A stretch of 15,842 nucleotides of DNA from an uncultured Bacilli bacterium. GTDB lineage: Bacteria > Bacillota_I > Bacilli_A > RF39 > UBA660. The notes under the pieces were generated by a model, which had not been told where the DNA came from, did not search any database, and saw nothing but the letters and a program-made list of their open reading frames with translations. The stretch is taken from NCBI GenBank assembly GCA_934096015.1, contig CAKOLD010000021.1, positions 1 through 15,842 of the forward strand. Direction: 5' to 3'. Of the stretch, positions 1-7,374 are shown one piece after another. The number at the start of each line of letters is the position of its first letter. The first letter of the stretch is position 1. Both the position numbers and the translations under genes were made by a program.

Positions 1-692
1 ACAGGAGTAATAGATTACTAGCAAGATTTGCTGATTTAATTGTTGTTAGTTTTAAAGATTCAGAAAAATTTTTCCCTAGAAATAAAGTTGTTTATACAGG
101 AAATCCTTGTAGTGAAAGAGCTCTTGATATTGAAAAAACTAGTAAAGTAAAATATGGGTTAGATAAAAATAAAAAGAGTATTCTTTGTGTTCAGGGAAGT
201 TTAGGTTCTACTGTTGTTAATAACAAAATGATAGAATTCTTACAAAGCATAGATTCAGAAGATTATCAAGTCTTATATATAACAGGGAAGTCAAGCTATG
301 ATAATTTTGTAAAAAATAAATTTAGTAAGAATGTATTTGTAGTACCATTTGTAGAAAATTTAAGTTCATTAATGAAAGATTTTGATATTTTAGTTAGTAG
401 AGCGGGTGCTACAAGTATTAGTGAAATTTTGGCAATTGGGATTCCAACTATATTTATACCAAGCCCTTATGTTGCTAATAATCATCAGTATTATAATGCT
501 CTTTCTTTGAAAGAGAATAACGCAGGAATAATGATAGAAGAAAAAGATTTGAATAAAGATATTTTAAAAGAAAAAATAGACTTATTGTTAAATAATGATT
601 TATATTATAATGATATAAAAGTTAATGCAAAAAAAATGTGTGTAGAAAATTCATCTACTTTAATTTATGAAGAAATAAAAAAAATAATATAA
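1..692 (+). CDS. murG: MurG, UDP-GlcNAc:lipid I N-acetylglucosaminyltransferase (5' end outside window)
   Basis: MurG transfers GlcNAc from UDP-GlcNAc to lipid I on the inner membrane face, giving lipid II for peptidoglycan. The frame is open from the window edge (first full codon at 3), so the N-terminal domain is missing and about 229 residues remain. The visible part starts with RLLARFADLIVVSF and KVVYTGNP, the end of the N-terminal Rossmann domain. It continues with the glycine loop VQGSLGS (family usually GGS-G) and the UDP-GlcNAc binding segment SRAGATSISEILAIGIP with PSPYVANNHQYYNA, which matches the MurG C-terminal signature (SGA...SEI...G.P...P......QQ.NA). An internal ATG at 228 has no ribosome site and should not be taken as the start. 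The stop overlaps the Shine-Dalgarno of divIB, as in an operon. No murB lies between it and divIB, unlike Bacillus. Confidence 0.95.
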   Translation, partial: RSNRLLARFADLIVVSFKDSEKFFPRNKVVYTGNPCSERALDIEKTSKVKYGLDKNKKSILCVQGSLGSTVVNNKMIEFLQSIDSEDYQVLYITGKSSYDNFVKNKFSKNVFVVPFVENLSSLMKDFDILVSRAGATSISEILAIGIPTIFIPSPYVANNHQYYNALSLKENNAGIMIEEKDLNKDILKEKIDLLLNNDLYYNDIKVNAKKMCVENSSTLIYEEIKKII

Positions 693-706
693 AGGAATGA
701 CTTAGT

Positions 707-1432
707 ATGACTAAAAAAACAGTAAAGGTAAAAAAGAAACATTTTAATTTTAAAAAGTTTATTATTTTATGTTTATTTTTCTATGTTTTGTTTTATGCTA
801 TTTACTGTATTTTTAGTGGACCTATTAAGCATATAAAAGTGGTTGGTAATGAATTTTTGAGTGATAGAGAAATTATTAGAGTAGCAAAACTTGATACATA
901 TCCATCTATATTTAAATGCTTATCTAGTACAATTGAAAAAAGAATAGAAAAAATGGATTTAATAAGCGAAGTTAAGGTAAAAAAACAATGGGGATATGTA
1001 GTTAGGATAGAAGTAAAGGAAAATAAACCTTTGTTTTATAATATGACTAATGATAAGATTTATTTAAGTGATGGTAAAATTATTTCGAATGAAGATAAAA
1101 TTTATGGTATTCCTTCATTAGGAAATTATGTTAAGGATGAAATACTTATGACTTTTATAAAAAAGTTTAAAGAAATTAATTCTGATATTTTATATGAAAT
1201 TAATTCAATATATTATGATCCTAGTTATAATGAATTAGGAGAAGTAATTGATTCTGAAAGATTTCGTTTAGTAATGGAAGATGGTAATCAAGTTTATTTA
1301 ACTAGTGCTAAAGCTGAAAAAATAAATTATTACAATGAAATATATGCAAGTGTTAATGATAAAAAAGGGTATTTGTATTTGGATAGTGGAGATTATGGAA
1401 ATTTTGGGTTTATACCTTTTGGAAGTGAATAA
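707..1432 (+). CDS. divIB: Cell division protein DivIB/FtsQ
   Basis: DivIB (FtsQ in Gram-negatives) is a bitopic divisome protein that works with FtsL and DivIC to control septal peptidoglycan synthesis. The 241-aa product has a basic N-terminus (KKTVKVKKKHFNFKK), one transmembrane helix at about 17-37, then a POTRA domain starting at IKHIKVVGNEFLSDREI (about 42-60) and a beta domain beyond it. This architecture and length are normal for the family, though slightly short for DivIB. The start is set by AAAGGA at 691-696, which overlaps the murG stop. queH follows after 2 nt, so the genes are probably cotranscribed. The product partners in the cell with FtsL, whose gene starts at 15623, at the other end of this window. 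Confidence 0.9.
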   Translation: MTKKTVKVKKKHFNFKKFIILCLFFYVLFYAIYCIFSGPIKHIKVVGNEFLSDREIIRVAKLDTYPSIFKCLSSTIEKRIEKMDLISEVKVKKQWGYVVRIEVKENKPLFYNMTNDKIYLSDGKIISNEDKIYGIPSLGNYVKDEILMTFIKKFKEINSDILYEINSIYYDPSYNELGEVIDSERFRLVMEDGNQVYLTSAKAEKINYYNEIYASVNDKKGYLYLDSGDYGNFGFIPFGSE

Positions 1433-1434
1433 GA

Positions 1435-2031
1435 ATGAATTATGATAAAGAAATGATAAAAATAATTGAGAGTTTAGATTTTAAGCCGAAACTTTTATTA
1501 CATTCGTGTTGTGGGCCTTGTTCCACAGCAGTTATAGAAAGATTAATTAATTATTTTGATATAACTGTTTTATATTATAATCCTAATATTGAACCTTATA
1601 ATGAATATCTACATAGAAAAAATGAACAGATAAAAGTATTAAAAGAATTTAATATAAATTTTTTAGATTGTGATTATGATAATGAGGCTTTTAAAAAGAT
1701 TGAGAAGGGTTTAGAAAATGATGTTGAGGGTGGCAGTAGGTGTCATAAATGTTATTATTTAAGATTAAATAAAACATTTTTGTTAGCAAGTGAAAATAAT
1801 TTTGATTATTTTACTACGACATTAACTGTTAGTCCTTATAAAAATAGTAAAGTATTAAATGAAATGGGATTAAGTTTAGAAACAGATAATTGTAAATATT
1901 TAGTTAGTGATTTTAAAAAAAGAGAAGGTTACAAGCGTAGTATAGAATTATCAAAAAAATTAGATTTATATAGGCAAGAATATTGTGGTTGTTTGAATTC
2001 CTTAGAATATATTAAGAAAGAAAGTGATTAA
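1435..2031 (+). CDS. queH: QueH, epoxyqueuosine reductase
   Basis: QueH reduces epoxyqueuosine to queuosine in tRNA, the last step of queuosine synthesis; it is the cobalamin-independent alternative to QueG. The 198-aa protein has the N-terminal motif LLLHSCCGPCS with C25, C26 and C29, then YYNPNIEPYNEY, then GGSRCHKCYYLRL with C103 and C106, TTLTVSPYKNS, and a terminal YCGC with C184 and C186. This is the cysteine set of the QueH (formerly DUF208) family, which binds an Fe-S cluster and a second metal. Length and motif order are typical. It starts 2 nt after divIB, with GGAAGTGA at 1421-1428 as a ribosome site inside that gene. Its place in a division-gene string looks like operon filling rather than functional linkage. 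No other queuosine gene is visible here. Confidence 0.92.
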   Translation: MNYDKEMIKIIESLDFKPKLLLHSCCGPCSTAVIERLINYFDITVLYYNPNIEPYNEYLHRKNEQIKVLKEFNINFLDCDYDNEAFKKIEKGLENDVEGGSRCHKCYYLRLNKTFLLASENNFDYFTTTLTVSPYKNSKVLNEMGLSLETDNCKYLVSDFKKREGYKRSIELSKKLDLYRQEYCGCLNSLEYIKKESD

Positions 2032-2448
2032 ATGAATAAAAAAGGGTTTACTTTAGTGGAAATAATAATGGTTATGGCAGCTCTTGGAGTAATTATAGTT
2101 ATTTTTTCTACAAATGGTTTTGGAGCTTTTAATAAAACAAAAGAGCAGATAGGAAAAGTTGAAGAAGAAAATTTATTAGAAGCTGCTAGAACTTTTTTAG
2201 TTGATGTTGATAATGGTACTTGTTCTAAAAGTATAAAAGATGCTGGTAATTGTAACAGGGATGATTATCTTTCTGATAAAGCTTTAGAAGTAAATTTTTT
2301 TATAGAAAATGGTTATTTTAAAGATGATGATAAACATTGTGAGGGAACTAAAGAAATTTTATTAAAAATAAAAACTGATAGTGATAATAATACTATAGGG
2401 TATGAAGCTAAAAAAATTAATGATGCTGAAGTTATTTGTAAAAAATGA
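2032..2448 (+). CDS. Pilin-like protein with prepilin-type N-terminal methylation signal
   Basis: The 138-aa product begins KKGFTLVEIIMVMAALG, a class III prepilin signal. Prepilin peptidase would cut between G5 and F6 and methylate the new Phe; E10 is the conserved +5 glutamate used in subunit docking. One hydrophobic helix (about 6-28) is followed by a 110-residue polar domain with four cysteines (in TCSK, NCN, HCE and ICKK), enough for two disulfides. This fits a type IV pilin, a ComGC-like or a type II secretion pseudopilin; the globular part does not resolve which. It begins immediately after the queH stop (TAAATG) and has only a weak ribosome site, suggesting translational coupling. No pilus ATPase, platform protein or prepilin peptidase lies in the window, so the machine that exports it must be encoded elsewhere. 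Confidence 0.8.
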   Translation: MNKKGFTLVEIIMVMAALGVIIVIFSTNGFGAFNKTKEQIGKVEEENLLEAARTFLVDVDNGTCSKSIKDAGNCNRDDYLSDKALEVNFFIENGYFKDDDKHCEGTKEILLKIKTDSDNNTIGYEAKKINDAEVICKK

Positions 2449-2522
2449 AAATTATATGAAATAGCTTTAATTTTATGGACAAAATTCTTCTAAAGTGTTT
2501 TAATATGTAAGGTGGTTTATTT

Positions 2523-4613
2523 ATGGAAACAATAAAACAAATACTTAAAAATATTGTTATGAGTAAATTAATTAGAAATATTATTATAATATTTTTATTT
2601 ATTTTTACGACAGAATTGAATATAAGATTATTAATGAATAATCCGATTTTTGATTGGGCAACTTTTAGAATATTATTAAGTTCTTTTATTTTTTCCTTAG
2701 TAATTGCTTATATAGGTCATTTTTTTTCTAACTTAATAGGAAGAATTTATTATATTAGTATTGCATTTATAATGGGAGTTTATAGTTGGATACAATTGGG
2801 GTTATATAATTATCTTGGATTTTATATGGGGATTGGTAATTCTGAACAAGGTACTAAAATAACTAGTTATATAAAAGATTTTTTAGTATCTATGAATTTT
2901 AAACAGTATTTGGTTTTAGTTCCTATGATACTTCTTATATTATATTATATTTTTATGGATAGATTTATTTGTAAGAGAGTTGTTATAGAAGAGCTTCAGG
3001 ATTACAAAAAAAATACTGTTGTTATTATTAAAGGTTTAAAACATGCAATTGTATTAGTTTTATTAATTGTATTTTGCTTAATATATGTTTATACATTGGT
3101 TTGTAAAAGCATGCAAAACGAATTACAACCTGTTGAAAATAAAGTATTAATTAAGTATCCAGAAAATAGTAATTTGGCAGTAAGTCAATTTGGAGTTAAT
3201 GTATATTTTTGGGCTGATATTAGGAGTATTATATTTAAAACTGATGTAAATGAGATTAATTATGTTGTAAGTAATAATAAAGATAGTAAAAATGAAGTAA
3301 CTGACTATACTAGAAAGATAGATGATACTGCTTGGAATGAAGTTATTGATAACGAAAAGGATAGTACTAAAAATACTTTAAATAATTATTTTATTAATAG
3401 AGAAGTAACTCCTAAGAATGAGTATACAGGAATTTTTGAAGGAAAAAATTTAATAGTTATTTTAATGGAGAGCGTTAATATGATGGCTATTAATGAAGAG
3501 GATTTTCCAACTTTGTATAAGCTTTATAATGAAGGCATTAGTTTTAGAAATAATTATAGTCCACGTAATAATTGTAGTACTGGAAATAATGAGTTTACTT
3601 CAATGACAAGTTTATTTACAATTAATAATACTTGTACTGCTAATACATATATGCGCAATAGTTATTTTGAAGCTATATTCAATATGTATAAGAATACTGG
3701 CTACAATACTAGCAGTTATCATGGATATACTCAAAAATATTATTACAGAGCAACTATACATCCTAATATGGGTAGTGAAAAATATTATGGAGTTGAAGAT
3801 CTTGGGATAAAATATTCTTTAACTTATGGTGAGTGGTCAAGTGATGTTGATTTTGTAAAAGCTTCAGTACCTCATTTTATTGATCAAGATAAATTTATGG
3901 TTTATATGACTAGTGTAACAACTCATCAAACTTATAATGTTCATAGCGAATATGGAGACATGTATATGAGTTTATGGGATGATAAAGGTTATAGTGATAT
4001 GACTAAGAGATATTTATCTAAGATGAAATATTTGGACATGGCATTAGAAGAGTTATTAAAGGAGTTAGAAGATGCCGGAAAATTGGATGATACAGTTATT
4101 GCTTTATTTGCAGATCATTATCCTTATGGTTTAACTAATAAACAAATTAATAGTGTATTAGATTATGATGTTAATGTTAATAAAGAAGTTGATAGAACAC
4201 CTATGATGATATATAATTCTAAAATTAAGGGTCAAAAAATAGAAAAATATACAACAATGATTGATTTATTACCAACATTATTGAATTTATTTAATATAGA
4301 TTATGATCCTAGATTATATTTAGGTCATGATGTATTTAGTGATTATGATGATATGGCAATATTTGCAGATGGTAGTTGGCAAGATGAAATTGGATATTAT
4401 AATGCAGTAAGTGGTAAGTTTGTAGAAAGTAATGACGAAAATAAAACTCATACAAATGAAGAAATAATGGAAATAAATAGTAGTATTCAAACTAAACAAA
4501 AAATGAGTGCTCTTGCTATAAAAAATAATTATTTTAAGTACTTAGGAGAAGCTTTAGAAAAATATAAGACAACAGATTCTTTGAAAAACGGAAGAGAGGA
4601 AAACGATGAGTAA
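2523..4613 (+). CDS. LtaS-family membrane sulfatase-fold transferase (lipoteichoic acid synthase-like)
   Basis: LtaS-type enzymes move glycerol-phosphate units from phosphatidylglycerol onto a glycolipid anchor outside the membrane. The 696-aa protein has five predicted N-terminal helices (about 18-37, 45-68, 75-105, 126-149, 171-194), a linker, then an extracellular alkaline-phosphatase-like domain from about 305. Residues matching the S. aureus LtaS active site are E316 (ILMESVN), T353 as the nucleophile (CSTGNNEF), R409, H468 (TTHQTY) and D531-H532 (FADHYPYG). T353 to R409 is 56 residues, as in LtaS; R356 of LtaS is preceded by W-N whereas here the context is YYYR. The substrate could also be another phosphoglycerol or phosphoethanolamine polymer. 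The start is fixed by AAGGTGG at 2509-2515. The last 8 nt overlap topA, so the two are translationally coupled. Confidence 0.87.
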   Translation: METIKQILKNIVMSKLIRNIIIIFLFIFTTELNIRLLMNNPIFDWATFRILLSSFIFSLVIAYIGHFFSNLIGRIYYISIAFIMGVYSWIQLGLYNYLGFYMGIGNSEQGTKITSYIKDFLVSMNFKQYLVLVPMILLILYYIFMDRFICKRVVIEELQDYKKNTVVIIKGLKHAIVLVLLIVFCLIYVYTLVCKSMQNELQPVENKVLIKYPENSNLAVSQFGVNVYFWADIRSIIFKTDVNEINYVVSNNKDSKNEVTDYTRKIDDTAWNEVIDNEKDSTKNTLNNYFINREVTPKNEYTGIFEGKNLIVILMESVNMMAINEEDFPTLYKLYNEGISFRNNYSPRNNCSTGNNEFTSMTSLFTINNTCTANTYMRNSYFEAIFNMYKNTGYNTSSYHGYTQKYYYRATIHPNMGSEKYYGVEDLGIKYSLTYGEWSSDVDFVKASVPHFIDQDKFMVYMTSVTTHQTYNVHSEYGDMYMSLWDDKGYSDMTKRYLSKMKYLDMALEELLKELEDAGKLDDTVIALFADHYPYGLTNKQINSVLDYDVNVNKEVDRTPMMIYNSKIKGQKIEKYTTMIDLLPTLLNLFNIDYDPRLYLGHDVFSDYDDMAIFADGSWQDEIGYYNAVSGKFVESNDENKTHTNEEIMEINSSIQTKQKMSALAIKNNYFKYLGEALEKYKTTDSLKNGREENDE

Positions 4614-6630
4614 TTTAGTAATTGTGGAGTCCCCAAGTAAAACGAAAACTATAAAAAAATATTTGGGTAAAGATTATAATGTAGTTTCAAGTAAAGGTCA
4701 TGTTAGAGATTTATCAACTACTGGTAAGTATGGGTTAGGAGTAGATGTTGATAATGATTTTACTCCTAATTATGTTCCTATTAAAGGAAAAAAGTCTGTA
4801 ATAAATGAATTAAAAAAAGAAGCAAAAGAAAGTGATAAAGTATATTTAGCTACCGACCCTGACCGTGAAGGTGAAGCAATAAGTTGGCATTTATATGATG
4901 CTATGGGACTAAAAGATAAAGATTATGAACGTGTAGTATTTAATGAAATAACTGAAGTTGCTATAAAAAATGCTTTTAATAATCCTCGTAAAATTGATTA
5001 TTCATTAGTAAAAAGTCAAGAAACCAGAAGAATTTTAGATAGAATAATTGGATTTAGATTAAGTAAATTAATGCAATCAAAAACTGGAGGAAAGAGTGCT
5101 GGACGTGTTCAAAGTGTTGCATTAAAATTAATTGTAGATCGTGAAAGAGAAATAGAAGCTTTTGTTCCTGAAGAATATTGGACAATTGATGCAATATTTA
5201 AAGAATTTAAAGCTAGTTTAGATAAATATAAAGATAAAAAAATAGAATTAAAAAATGAAGATGATGTAAATAAAGTTTTAGATGAATTATCAAAGAATTT
5301 TATTGTAGAATCAATTGATGAGAAAAAGAAAAATAAAAAGGGTGTTATGCCATTTACTACAAGTACTTTACAACAGGCTTGTTCTAATAAATTTAATTTT
5401 GGAGCTTCAAAAACTATGCGTATTGCACAAAAACTTTATGAAGGTGTGGAAGTTGCTGGAGAAAGTATAGGTTTAATTACTTATATGAGAACCGATTCCA
5501 CTAGATTAAGTGATACTTTTGTAAATGAAGCAAAAGAATATATAAAAAATGAGTATGGAAATGAATATTTAGGTAGTGTTAAAGTTTCTAAAAAGAAAGA
5601 AAATGTTCAAGATGCTCATGAAGCTATTAGGCCAACATATATTACAAAGACTCCGGAAGAAGTAAAAAAATATTTATCTAGTGATGAATATAAATTATAT
5701 AAAATTATTTATGCTCGTGCTTTGGCAAGTTTGATGAAAGATGCTGTTGTTTTAGCAACTACAATAATTTTAGATAATAACAATTATAAATTTAAAACTA
5801 CAGGTCAAGTATTAGTTTTTGATGGGTATTTAAAAGTTTATGCGGAATACGTATCAAGTGAGGATGTTGTATTACCTAAATTAACGGTTGATATGAATTT
5901 AGAAAGTGATGAAATTAAAACTGAACAACATTTTACTAAACCTGCAAGTAGATATACAGAAGCTAGTTTAATAAAAGAAATGGAAAGTTTAGGAATTGGA
6001 AGGCCAAGTACATATGCTAAGACAATGGAAACCTTAAAAGAAAGAGCATATGTTAATGTTGTTGATAAAAAATTTATTCCTACAGAAATTGGTATAGAAA
6101 CTACTGATAAATTACAAGAATATTTTTCTAATTTAATTAATGTGGAATATACTGCGCAAATGGAAGAGGATTTAGACGAAATTGCTCTAGATAAAGTTAA
6201 TAATATTGAATTATTAAGAAAATTTTATGATCAATTTGAGCCAATGGTAAAAAATGCATTTGATAGTATGGAAAAGAAAGCACCAGAATTAGTTGGAGAA
6301 AAATGTCCAGAATGTGGAAATGATTTAGTAAAAAGAAATGGTAAGTATGGTGAGTTTATAGCATGTAGTAATTATCCAACTTGTAAATACATAAAGAAAG
6401 AAGAAAAAGAAAAACAAATAATTATGAAGTGTCCTAATTGTGATAAGGGAAATATAGTAGAAAAAATGACAAAAAGAAGAAAACCTTTTTATGGATGTGA
6501 TAATTATCCAAAGTGCAAGACGGCTTTTTGGGATAAGCCAACTGGCGATAAATGTCCACTTTGTAATAATTTATTAGTTAATCATAATAATAAGATAAAG
6601 TGTTCATCTTGTGAATACGAACAAGAATAA
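4606..6630 (+). CDS. topA: DNA topoisomerase I (type IA)
   Basis: TopA relaxes negative supercoils by nicking one strand through a 5'-phosphotyrosine. The 674-aa product contains the Toprim domain (LVIVESPSKTKTIKKYLG at the N-terminus; DPDREGEAISWH with the metal-binding acidic triad), the gate and catalytic region with Y293 in LITYMRTDSTRL, GIGRPSTYA, and three C-terminal zinc ribbons. Those begin at CPECGNDL, CPNCDKGN and CPLCNNLL, each with two CxxC-type or CxxxxxC knuckles. Length and order match Bacilli TopA. The ATG at 4606 is chosen because GAGAGGA (4594-4600) sits 5 nt upstream and the protein starts MSNLVIVESPSK as in the family. It overlaps the preceding gene by 8 nt. There is no clear terminator after it. 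Confidence 0.97.
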   Translation: MSNLVIVESPSKTKTIKKYLGKDYNVVSSKGHVRDLSTTGKYGLGVDVDNDFTPNYVPIKGKKSVINELKKEAKESDKVYLATDPDREGEAISWHLYDAMGLKDKDYERVVFNEITEVAIKNAFNNPRKIDYSLVKSQETRRILDRIIGFRLSKLMQSKTGGKSAGRVQSVALKLIVDREREIEAFVPEEYWTIDAIFKEFKASLDKYKDKKIELKNEDDVNKVLDELSKNFIVESIDEKKKNKKGVMPFTTSTLQQACSNKFNFGASKTMRIAQKLYEGVEVAGESIGLITYMRTDSTRLSDTFVNEAKEYIKNEYGNEYLGSVKVSKKKENVQDAHEAIRPTYITKTPEEVKKYLSSDEYKLYKIIYARALASLMKDAVVLATTIILDNNNYKFKTTGQVLVFDGYLKVYAEYVSSEDVVLPKLTVDMNLESDEIKTEQHFTKPASRYTEASLIKEMESLGIGRPSTYAKTMETLKERAYVNVVDKKFIPTEIGIETTDKLQEYFSNLINVEYTAQMEEDLDEIALDKVNNIELLRKFYDQFEPMVKNAFDSMEKKAPELVGEKCPECGNDLVKRNGKYGEFIACSNYPTCKYIKKEEKEKQIIMKCPNCDKGNIVEKMTKRRKPFYGCDNYPKCKTAFWDKPTGDKCPLCNNLLVNHNNKIKCSSCEYEQE

Positions 6631-6658
6631 TTAAGTATATATATAGTAAGGTGATACT

Positions 6659-6856
6659 ATAAAAAAATATATACTTTTTTTAATAGGAATTATTTTAATA
6701 AGTTTATCTATAACTTTTCAAATATTATATTTAAATTTACTGTCTATAGGTTATAGTTATTTTCAATATTTATTGTATATTTTTAAAAGAATTGAATGTT
6801 TAATAATAATTCCAGGAATAATTTTATTGTTAATTTCTTTTAGAGAAAATAATTAA
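6659..6856 (+). CDS. Small two-helix membrane protein with ATA at the start position (non-canonical start or start-lost gene)
   Basis: An uninterrupted 66-codon frame follows topA but contains no usable ATG, GTG or TTG near its 5' end. Read from ATA at 6659, it gives 65 residues beginning (M)KKYILFLIGIILISLS, a typical membrane-protein start. It has one long hydrophobic helix, then a basic-aromatic stretch (YIFKRIE), a second helix (CLIIIPGIILLLISF) and a polar tail RENN. AGGTGA at 6649-6654 lies 4 nt before the ATA; dnaI has AGGTGA (8650-8655) with the same 4-nt spacing to ATG, and nearly the same bases between. So the ribosome site is intact and only the third start base differs. It may be a rare AUA-initiated gene, a recently start-inactivated pseudogene, or a single-base sequence error. 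I do not recognise the protein. Confidence 0.5.
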   Translation: MKKYILFLIGIILISLSITFQILYLNLLSIGYSYFQYLLYIFKRIECLIIIPGIILLLISFRENN

Positions 6857-6859
6857 TAC

Positions 6860-6888
6860 TTGAATTATTCTATTTTTTTTGATATAGT
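6860..6888 (+). promoter_or_regulatory. Sigma-A-type promoter for the GreA-like gene
   Basis: TTGAAT at 6860-6865 and TATAGT at 6883-6888 are separated by 17 bp, matching the consensus at 4/6 and 5/6 positions. Transcription would begin near 6895, leaving about 19 nt before the ATG at 6914 with the GAAAGGG ribosome site inside it. The TTG that would lengthen the gene N-terminally is the -35 element, which supports the shorter start. Confidence 0.6.
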
Positions 6889-6913
6889 AGGTTACCTAGA
6901 AAGGGAAAATAAT

Positions 6914-7321
6914 ATGGACATTAAAGAATTGAATTTTAAAGAAACAATTGATGTATTATATTCTGAACGTAATAAAAAATTAAATTTAGGTAGTAAATAT
7001 GCTTCTGATGAACTTGCTTTAATTGATTTATTAATTGAAAAAGTTAGTGAACTTGAAGAAAAAGATGATATTGTTCTTCTTGGAAGTTTAGTTGATTTAG
7101 AGTTAGATTTTGGTGATGGAGAAGTTGAACCAGTTTCTATGTATTTAACTAGTGAGTTTGATGAAAATGGATTAAGTATTTTTAGTCCTTTAGGAAGAGT
7201 TATATTTGGAAAAAAAGTTGGTGAAGAAGTTACTTATGAAGTTAATGGAAACCAAATTAATGCGAGAATTGTTTCAAAAGGAAAAACTCAAGAAGAAGAA
7301 AAAAAATTACAACTAATTTAG
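6914..7321 (+). CDS. GreA/GreB-like transcription factor, short N-terminal domain
   Basis: GreA enters the RNA polymerase secondary channel and stimulates cleavage of backtracked RNA. The 135-aa product has a clear Gre C-terminal FKBP-like domain (about 58-125), including SIFSPLGRVIFGKKVGEEV, the most conserved Gre signature, followed by a Lys/Glu-rich tail. The N-terminal part is only about 50 residues against about 75 in GreA. Where GreA carries the acidic coiled-coil tip (around DLSENAEY), this protein reads NLGSKYASDEL. It may therefore have altered or no cleavage activity, like Gfh/Rnk-type relatives; that is inference. Start choice: ATG at 6914 has GAAAGGG (6899-6905) 8 nt upstream, while the in-frame TTG at 6860 has no site and overlaps a promoter. 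It is flanked by its own promoter and terminator, so it is likely monocistronic. Confidence 0.8.
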   Translation: MDIKELNFKETIDVLYSERNKKLNLGSKYASDELALIDLLIEKVSELEEKDDIVLLGSLVDLELDFGDGEVEPVSMYLTSEFDENGLSIFSPLGRVIFGKKVGEEVTYEVNGNQINARIVSKGKTQEEEKKLQLI

Positions 7322-7332
7322 TTGTTTTTTTT
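7309..7332 (+). terminator. Rho-independent terminator of the GreA-like gene
   Basis: ACAACTA (7309-7315) pairs perfectly with TAGTTGT (7319-7325) around a 3-nt loop, followed by T through 7332. The stem is AT-rich and includes the stop codon, so it may be a modest terminator. Confidence 0.65.
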
Positions 7333-7350
7333 AATTATTTAATATACAAT
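7322..7350 (+). promoter_or_regulatory. Possible promoter of dnaB-dnaI
   Basis: TTGTTT (7322-7327) and TACAAT (7345-7350) are 17 bp apart. The -10 is good (5/6) and the -35 weak (3/6). The -35 lies in the terminator arm of the gene before it. Initiation near 7357 would leave the AGAAGGTGA ribosome site (7362-7370) inside the transcript. A promoter is expected here because a terminator directly precedes dnaB. Confidence 0.35.
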
Positions 7351-7374
7351 AATATTCAGTTAGAAGGTGAGTGT

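Noticed and set aside
2446..2448. TGA as a Trp codon (Mycoplasma code 4)
   Set aside because: TGA ends the pilin-like gene and dnaB at sensible places, dnaI starts 4 nt after the dnaB TGA, and Trp is TGG in several genes.
2476..2506. TGGACA and TAATAT upstream of the LtaS-family gene as a promoter
   Set aside because: The spacing is 19 bp and initiation would fall at about 2513, inside the ribosome site; a 17-bp alternative with TTTAAT has the same problem. The evidence is too weak to annotate.
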